A stretch of 64,000 bases of DNA from Drosophila persimilis (Eukaryota; Arthropoda; Insecta; Diptera; Drosophilidae). This document shows positions 57,336 to 64,000 of the stretch, one piece after another. Positions within the stretch are counted from its first letter, which is position 1, and each line of letters begins with the position of its first letter. The stretch is taken from positions 13,454,001 to 13,518,000 of the forward strand of contig NW_020825298.1 of assembly GCF_003286085.1 (NCBI RefSeq), read 5' to 3'. The translations under genes were made by a program, and so were the position numbers. The notes under the pieces were generated by a model. That model ran no database searches. It was not told the DNA's origin and saw nothing but the letters and a program-made list of their open reading frames with translations.

Positions 57336-59584
57336 TGAACGCATTCTTACGTCTTCCTATCAGCTCAGATGAAAAGTTTGACACTGAACAGGCAATAAAT
57401 GCCGAAATAATCAGGCAGAATCTTAAGATTTTCAGATGCAGACTTTCCCTGACGATTAACAAGAGACGAACTGAAGAGAAAAATCAAGCATTTAATCATT
57501 ATTGGATGGATTCTTTTTCATATGTAACACAGAGGGTTTTCCGACTTTACTTGAGAAATACTTCACTACAAACCATAACCGATTCGCTGTTAGAGGTGTG
57601 CTTGAAACTTAAAACAAGTTGTGAGCCAGATTTAACAGCTAACTATTATTCAATAGTTATAGTTATATTATTTAAATACTAACTTCATATTTCTTTCAGA
57701 GCTAGCTAAAATAAATATGGTGTGAGCGAAACATTTGTATATTTTTATTAGAATAAAGATCACGTATAATTAATCTATTCGTTTTAAAATAAAATAAAAT
57801 GTTGATAATATAACTTATCCTATACAAAACCTTAAGACCTGGTATATCCTTCTGTGTGAAAACGTTAACCCCTGGTGGGCAATCTGATCCTCGGATTATA
57901 ATTTCCTCTTCTTGAATTAATTTCTTAGCTCATTTAGCTATATTAGTCTAACATATATTTTTCCTGCATGTATGCGATCGGTTCGGTTACACGTGTAGCA
58001 CGTCTTTCGGCAGCGGTCCTTGGATGATTGGGCAAGAGGAGAAAAAACCACACTCCGAAGATAACGGTACATAGTAATCCCCGGAACAAAATTGGTGAAG
58101 TTTGAAAAGATTGTCTAGACTCTAGACCTACAATAAACTAATGGGAAAGACTCAGCAGCAGGATTGGCTCTGCATCACAAAATAATGATCACAAAACTAC
58201 CACTACCTCAAGTAAATTAACAAAATTTGTAAAAGAGCACAAAGTACCATCTGTTGAATTTACCACGAAAGGCGTTAAAGTGGTGAAACACTGTCTGCCT
58301 AGACATCACCAACAACAGATGCAGGAAATGCAAGGAACTGCAAATCCTCGATTATGTTATGATCAAGCAACAGACACAGCGGCGCTCCTGTGCTGAAATC
58401 AGTGGATTGCCTTTCCTTCGCCAAAGACACTTCAATTCTGTGGGATTTTAATTATACTCTTAGCGGTCCCATTCAACCGGGGAACTAAGGGCCACATAGA
58501 TCTAAGTTGGTCGGTCCGATATACTGATTAAAATAAAATAGAGAACATAAAAAAGGGGTAATTTGTGTCTGTCAATACAATTGTAGCCGCTTGTTCAATA
58601 CGAGATTATATTATTATACAATATAGTTACAATAATAACAGCTTCACGTACCTGAACTCGAAAAAAAGCTAGGGAAGGGTCATTTGCGAATATGTGTACA
58701 TTTTCCGATATTTTTTCGGAAGCTAAAAAATAAAATGTTTTTATATTTATTAAAATCAGCATTTTAAGATCATTAATGTCTATGTGTGCATTAAAAACAT
58801 ATTTAAGAACAGAAGGTTAGCTTTGCTGGCCGAAACTCTAAATACCCTTGCAGTTACCCTACGTCAGTTATTTTTTTTTCAAACAAACTTGGTTTTGTAT
58901 ATTGAGTTAAGTGAAATTGTGAAATATTACATCTGGTTGTATTGAACTTTGCAAAACTTAAAAACTGATAAATGCAGCTATACCTTCAGTATGGTAATAA
59001 AGTTTAAAAAAAATGCATTTGGTCAAGATTGGCCTTATGTTTTTGGAACAGGTACTTTGAAGATTACCTTTGATAGTAAATAGAAATAGCTAGTAAATAC
59101 TAATGTATTATTTGTTTTGATTCAGTGTATGCACGACTATTATTATTTTCCTGTGCATATTGTCTGCACCTCATATAAACATACGTTCGTAAGATGTTTT
59201 CTCTACCCCGACTTTTATTTGATATGGGAAATTTATTTAATAACATACTTTTTCTTGTTTTAAAGATCAATTCACTTGCTCGAGACATTGTTTTGCTTTA
59301 AAATGGCACAACAAAATTAAGGCATGAGTAGAGCTGGGAAAATATCGATTCAAACATCGATATAATTGATTCTTTGGTGTTGGTGAAAACATGGATTCAT
59401 TTGTTGGGAATCGATGTTTGTTTGACAACATGAAACCAAATTTCACTTCCTATATGGAACGCGAGCTTGATTGAAAAAAATGGCAAACAATTAAGAAATT
59501 ACAGAAAACAAAGCGAGAGATGCTTCAGTAAATTGAGAGCAGTAAAGGCCAAACTAACTTCCTACAGAGCTGATTCAATTTTAA

Positions 59585-59800
59585 AGGGATTCCAAAGAGC
59601 AACGTTTTATTGAGCCTGTATGTAAGAGCCAATAAAAACGCAAATTTATTCATTTCAACTTGTAATATGTAACAATTCAGACAAAAACATGGCTATTGTT
59701 ATTGCCAAGTTTTTTTTTTTGATGGATGGTAAATCGTAGATGGTGACAGTGGAAATCGAGGTTTCAAATCTGTGAAAAAATCCCATCGTTCCCCGCATAT
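59585..59800 (+). repeat. Dispersed repeat family R3, copy 2
   Basis: Colinear with 38,090-38,330; both end in 'aaaaatccca(c/t)cgtt' followed by 'ccc'. Confidence 0.65.
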
Positions 59801-59996
59801 ATTCTGTGGTGGAAAAGAATATTATATTGGAAGCTCTAGGCTTTTCCGAAGTTAGGGAGCACCATCGAAGCCAACTTGACCACTTTTCAACCACTTTTGG
59901 GCTGAAATCTTGATCGCTTACGGATTGTGTTGCCAGCCGTCCTCTTCTCCACAAATGTTTGTGTTCTGGCTTGGGCGTTATTTGATAGAATAATAT

Positions 59997-59997
59997 A

Positions 59998-60027
<30 letters not shown>
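59997..60027. repeat. (AAAT)n microsatellite
   Basis: About seven uninterrupted AAAT units, next to 'aataatatataaacag'. Confidence 0.9.
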
Positions 60028-60029
<2 letters not shown>

Positions 60030-61266
60030 ATATAAACAGAAAATTGGACAGCCGCAGTATTGCATAGCTACCTTACCAAGGTATCGGTTTTGCGATCCGA
60101 GTCACCATCCACCCCAGGTCTGGGATGGGACCCCTTTGGATTCGCTTATAAGAGTCGTCAATAAAAGCGCATCGTCTGCGACGTCTTTTTCGGTATGCCC
60201 ACTGTACCAAACACTACATATACATATGTACATATGGTTACACACGGCAGTAGCTTATGCACCAGTTCTTTCGTCTCTTTATCTCGGGCTTATTAAGCTT
60301 AATAAGCATTTAAATTCTTGATAAATCGTCAATCGAGAGTATTCTTTTCTCGACTTTAGGAGCTTATATATTTTACATTTACCTTGGGTTATTCAATAAT
60401 GACTTTAAATAGAAAATATTGCCAGAAATTTTATAAATTGCGTGCTTGGAAGACAATTTTACCAATAATTTGTATATTTTGTTTTTTTTTATCTACACAA
60501 CATATCTCAAAAACCATGTAAAAAATATGTAAACTTTTGAGTTTGAATCGTCATGAGTTTGAAATTTGTATTTGAAAGACATATAAAATATGTTATAGCT
60601 CATACAAAAAGAGGAGTGTATTCGAGATTGAATTCTGAACAAAAAACGTATTTCTCATATAAGAAATACACACAGAAACACATCGCTGGGTTGACTGGGC
60701 TTGCCAACGTAGTCAATAATGAATATTCTTTATGATAGTAGAGCTACCCTCTAAAAATTCCTAAGAAATACCCTCTAAAATGACAGATCATTAGTTGGAA
60801 TCGGACAGACCACCATGACCACTATGTCATCTATCTGCCACAAAAACGAGAGGTTAAAGCCAAATAATTATAATTATATAACTCTTCTAATAAAATAATT
60901 ATAAAACTTAAAATAATACTTTGGTCGCAGCTTATCAGCCTGCTTGCAGATTTATTGGCCGTTTCTTTTCAAGGGAATACTTAAAAACTACGTCACGCAT
61001 AGGATAAATTTTTAATTTTCACTGCTTTCGTTTTGGTTAACGTAAAGAATATCAGTATCGGGTATAAAGTAGTCGACGTAATCATATTTTAGTTCTTATG
61101 TTATGTGAAATTCGAATATCCAAAATATTGGTAGTTCATGCACATGCAATGCTGACGTTGTATTTTCCATGATAATAAGAACTCATTCTTGCGTCGTTGT
61201 GGTTTTTTTTTTGTTTAAAGTTTAAAAAATATGTAACATTTGTATATGTTAGTTGAAGTTACGAAC

Positions 61267-63749
61267 ATGTGGAAAATTTTATTTTTATATGGTTTCAGTA
61301 CTTTATCAAATCTTAACGCTAATTACCTTGAAAATGAATCTACTTTAGACATTAATAATGAATTCGAACAATTTAAGGTAGGTACGACTTTGACTGAATG
61401 TAAGAACCGAAATTTATATTAACATTTTTTTTTATAGAAGATAAATAATAAGACGTACAGTCGTAATTTTGATGAAACACGTAGTCTAAAAGCATTTGAA
61501 GTAAACTATAAAATAATAAAAGACCATAATAAAAATTATCAGGACGGTCAGACTACATTCAGGTTAGCAACAAATATTATGGCTGACATGGTATGTATAA
61601 ACATGTTCATATGTCATGTGAACGTAAAAATAAGTAAATATAACAGAAATTTTGTTTATCTCGCTCGTCAATACATTACAAATTTTGTACAAAAATGTCT
61701 CTGGCGGTATAATTTCCTCGAATTAAATGAAGTATTTTTATTTAGACAAAGTTTTTTTTTTAATTTTATTAAATTTGTATTTGTTTTTAATGTGTTTTAT
61801 AGAGTAAGTGTTTCTTATTTTCACCTAAATTAAGTAACTTACATCTAGTTGTAATAAGCTGATAAATGCAGACATAAATTGGACCTGAATACTTTAAAGC
61901 TGACCGTCTGGGCCTAAGCTTTCAAACGGAAACTGCATCATTTTTGCGGTATTTTTAAAAAAATTTGACATTAAAAACTCAGAAAACGTAGATTTTTCTC
62001 TAGTGTTTTAATATTTTATTTATATAGCTGCCTTAGTTAGGCGTCGTTTTAGGTATAGTTTTCAAAAATCTGTGGATAAACGGCTAAGGTGCAGTCGTTT
62101 GACCAACCCTCCTAAGGTTATGTTCTGTTCGGTATGTCTTGCTACTAACTATAGTATACAGTATATAGATGTGCCAGCTTAACAACGAATATGTCGCAAG
62201 CGAATTTGCTGCGGTCTTCGCCTATGGCGTGCGGCTCGTGCCGTGTCATCATGAGACATTCATCTCGCTCGCACAAATTCAGAAGAATAAACAAATCTGT
62301 AAATAGTATGAGCTTGCATGTGTGGTACGTGTGCTTACTCGTGCAAAGCGAGCGATTTCCGTGCCAAAAAATGTTGTTCTTCTTCGAATATCCGATTGCG
62401 ATTGACTAATTATATTCTGTGCATTCATTTTTAATTTCTAAGTAATAGTAATTTCTAAGTTTCGAGTCAAGCCTGTAGAGTTTTCTGTGGCACCGCTGTG
62501 TAATTGGAGAATTCTACTAAATCGCATTTACTTTTATAATGGAATTATAACTTTTCAACACTTTTCACTTAGAGTACAGAGGGTTATTTAAAAAATTTTC
62601 TACGTTTATTGAAAAGTCAATCAAACGTGGCCGACGATAATATTGCTGAAATAGTTGGATCGTCACAAATGACTAACATCCCCGAAAGTCTGGATTGGCG
62701 GAGAAAAGGGTTCACGACCCCATCACAGAATCAACAAAGCTGTGGCTCATGCTACGCTTTCAGTATTGCTGAAAGCATTGAAGGACAGATTTTTAAACGC
62801 ACAGGAAAAATATTGAGCTTAAGCGAACAACAAATTGTAGACTGCAGTGTGTCTCATGGAAATCAAGGATGCACTGGAGGATCTTTACGGAACACTTTAA
62901 AATACTTACAGAGCACAGGCGGTATAATGAGATCGGATGATTACAAATACGTTTCAAAGGTAATTTTTTATATTTTTTAGTTTTGCACTACATTAAACAA
63001 TGCAACAACAAATTTATTGCGCTCTTTTTTTGTAAGCTCACATACACAAATTTACATCTGTTTTGCAGGGAACGCTCTAAAGAGTCAGGAAAACCTTTCG
63101 TATACGTTTGAATACATTTAAATAATTTTCATTGCTTTATTATCAATTTACAGAAAGGGAAATGCCAGTTTGTAAGGGACCTTTCCGTCGTTAATATTAC
63201 TTCTTGGGCTATACTACCAGTTAATAATGAACAGGCAATTCAAGCTGCTGTGGCACATATCGGTCCTATTGCTGTTTCAATAAATGCCACTCCAAGGACA
63301 TTTCAATTATATAGGTATGATTTAAATACTCAGAAATAAAAATGGTTTTACGACTTGCTTGTCTAGCTAATAACTAGTTGGTGCCGGAGTTAACCGTCCA
63401 AGAAAAATCTTGGTGTAATCGGCTAAGAAGCAACCACTGGTCACCGTTCAGCACAAGGCTGGTAAAACATTCCAAACAAAAAAAAAAACGGAAAAAGCTC
63501 AATAAAAACCATTCTACATATTCAAATCTGTAAAATACTTAATTTTTTTTCAGTGACGGCATTTATGACGACGCTTCATGTGTGTCCACATCTGTAAATC
63601 ACGCAATGTTGGTAATTGGATTCGGAAAGGATTTTTGGATATTAAAGAACTGGTGGGGCGACCGTTGGGGAGAATCTGGCTACATGAGATTGAAGAAAGG
63701 CATAAATTTATGTGGAATTGCGAATTACGCTGCGTATGCAATTGTGTGA
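61267..63749 (+). CDS. Cathepsin L-like cysteine protease
   Basis: Five exons: 61267-61377, 61438-61590, 62573-62959, 63154-63314 and 63554-63749, phases closing, giving 335 aa, typical of preprocathepsin L. Starting at the ATG at 61,267 gives a signal peptide (MWKILFLYGFSTLSNLNA); the ATG at 61,246 would add seven residues. The I29 propeptide is in exons 1-2 (FEQFKINNKTYS, NYKIIKDHNKNYQDG, FRLATNIMADM). The mature enzyme begins near IPESLDWRRKG. The oxyanion Gln and catalytic Cys are in SQNQQSCGSCYAFS (Cys about 148), His in SVNHAMLVIGFG (about 286) and Asn in LKNWWGDRWGESGY (about 303). All catalytic residues are intact. It is a C1A peptidase for lysosomal or secreted proteolysis. The 982-bp intron 2 holds an R2 repeat. 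Confidence 0.93.
61850..62125 (+). repeat. Dispersed repeat family R2, copy in cathepsin intron 2
   Basis: It carries 'gtggataaacggctaaggtg' then 'cagtcgtttgacc', the block shared with 24,596 and inverted 29,765-29,830. It is preceded by 'gctgataaatgcagacata', which also occurs near 58,965 as 'ctgataaatgcagctata'. Confidence 0.6.
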
Positions 63750-64000
63750 AAGTACAATATTATTATAAATATTAAGTTGTAATATTATTTCATTTTTTAT
63801 GCAGATCTAATGTTAGGTAAAAGTTAAAACTACTCTGATAAAGTTTTTTTCGGCTACTACATAATATGAAAATAATTGTTTGTATTTTCTACTAATTTTA
63901 TATATCGAAAAATACTATTCAACGTTCTTCAACCCATTCAAAATAAGCCCCGAAACAATATAGCAAATTTTAATTCGCTTCTTGGAATTTAATAAATGTT
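63750..64000. other. 3' flank of the cathepsin gene
   Basis: AT-rich, with no further gene before the window ends. Confidence 0.6.

Larger units (their letters stand above)
57683..61266. other. Long repeat-rich intergenic region
   Basis: No gene is recognised. It contains an R3 repeat copy (59,585-59,800), paired CGATAT/ATCGAT sites at about 59,345-59,365, an (AAAT)n tract (59,997-60,027) and retroelement-like but unidentifiable DNA at 57,950-58,520. ORFs are all short. Confidence 0.45.

Noticed and set aside
1..64000. CRISPR arrays, bacterial operons, tRNA or rRNA genes
   Set aside because: None seen; the repeats present are transposon-derived, tandem duplications or microsatellites.

Overview
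This is a eukaryotic nuclear window, almost certainly from a Drosophila-type fly. The genes have short GT-AG introns, AT-rich intergenic DNA and metazoan protein families that read as very close fly orthologues (TFIIB, SmB, KDEL receptor, CFAP20/Bug22). Degenerate INE-1/DINE-1-like, BEL/Pao and gypsy remnants lie between and inside the genes. The species cannot be fixed from the sequence. Exon limits were placed by hand from splice sites, reading phase and family knowledge.

Layout. 0-2 kb: INE-1-like DNA. 2.0-2.5 kb (-): small KEN-box protein, probably securin/pimples. 3.8-7.9 kb (+): Cand1. 8.2-9.1 kb (-): mitochondrial ClpP, convergent with Cand1. 10.5-11.9 kb (+): myotrophin. 12.3-13.3 kb: broken BEL/Pao pol. 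13.5-15.7 kb (-): Cox10, head to head with Bug22 (16.6-17.3 kb, +). Bug22 converges on a mitochondrial type-1 methionine aminopeptidase (17.5-18.5 kb, -). 20.0-23.9 kb (+): secreted or single-pass LRR protein with repeat-filled introns. 26.2-28.7 kb (+): COMM-domain protein, COMMD5-like. 31.0-33.2 kb (+): TBC1D16-like RabGAP. 33.8-34.3 kb (-): ORF relic split by a TGA. 35.9-37.0 kb (-): TFIIB. 38.5-40.3 kb (+): Sirt6. 41.4-42.8 kb: a large imperfect inverted repeat built of tandem subunits. 43.0-44.4 kb (-): SmB. 45.8-46.5 kb (+): KdelR. 47.1-50.3 kb (+): intronless, GC-rich importin-4. 51.2-52.0 kb: BEL/Pao pseudogene. 52.5-54.9 kb (-): ALG6/gny. 56.2-56.7 kb (-): short coiled-coil gene or gene fragment. 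57.0-57.3 kb: gypsy RNase H relic. 61.3-63.7 kb (+): cathepsin L-like protease.

Most genes are housekeeping: SCF ubiquitin ligase exchange (Cand1), the cell cycle (pim), mitochondrial proteostasis and heme A (ClpP, MetAP1D, Cox10), core transcription and splicing (TFIIB, SmB), secretory pathway and N-glycosylation (KdelR, ALG6) and nuclear import (importin-4). They do not form one pathway. Many upstream regions carry TATCGAT/CGATA motifs typical of fly housekeeping promoters.

The most unusual structure is the ~1.1-1.3 kb inverted repeat at 41.46-42.79 kb. Its arms consist of diverged ~125-bp units, so it is either a foldback-type transposon or a candidate hairpin-RNA (endo-siRNA) locus. Several small dispersed repeat families with multiple copies inside this one window are also described.
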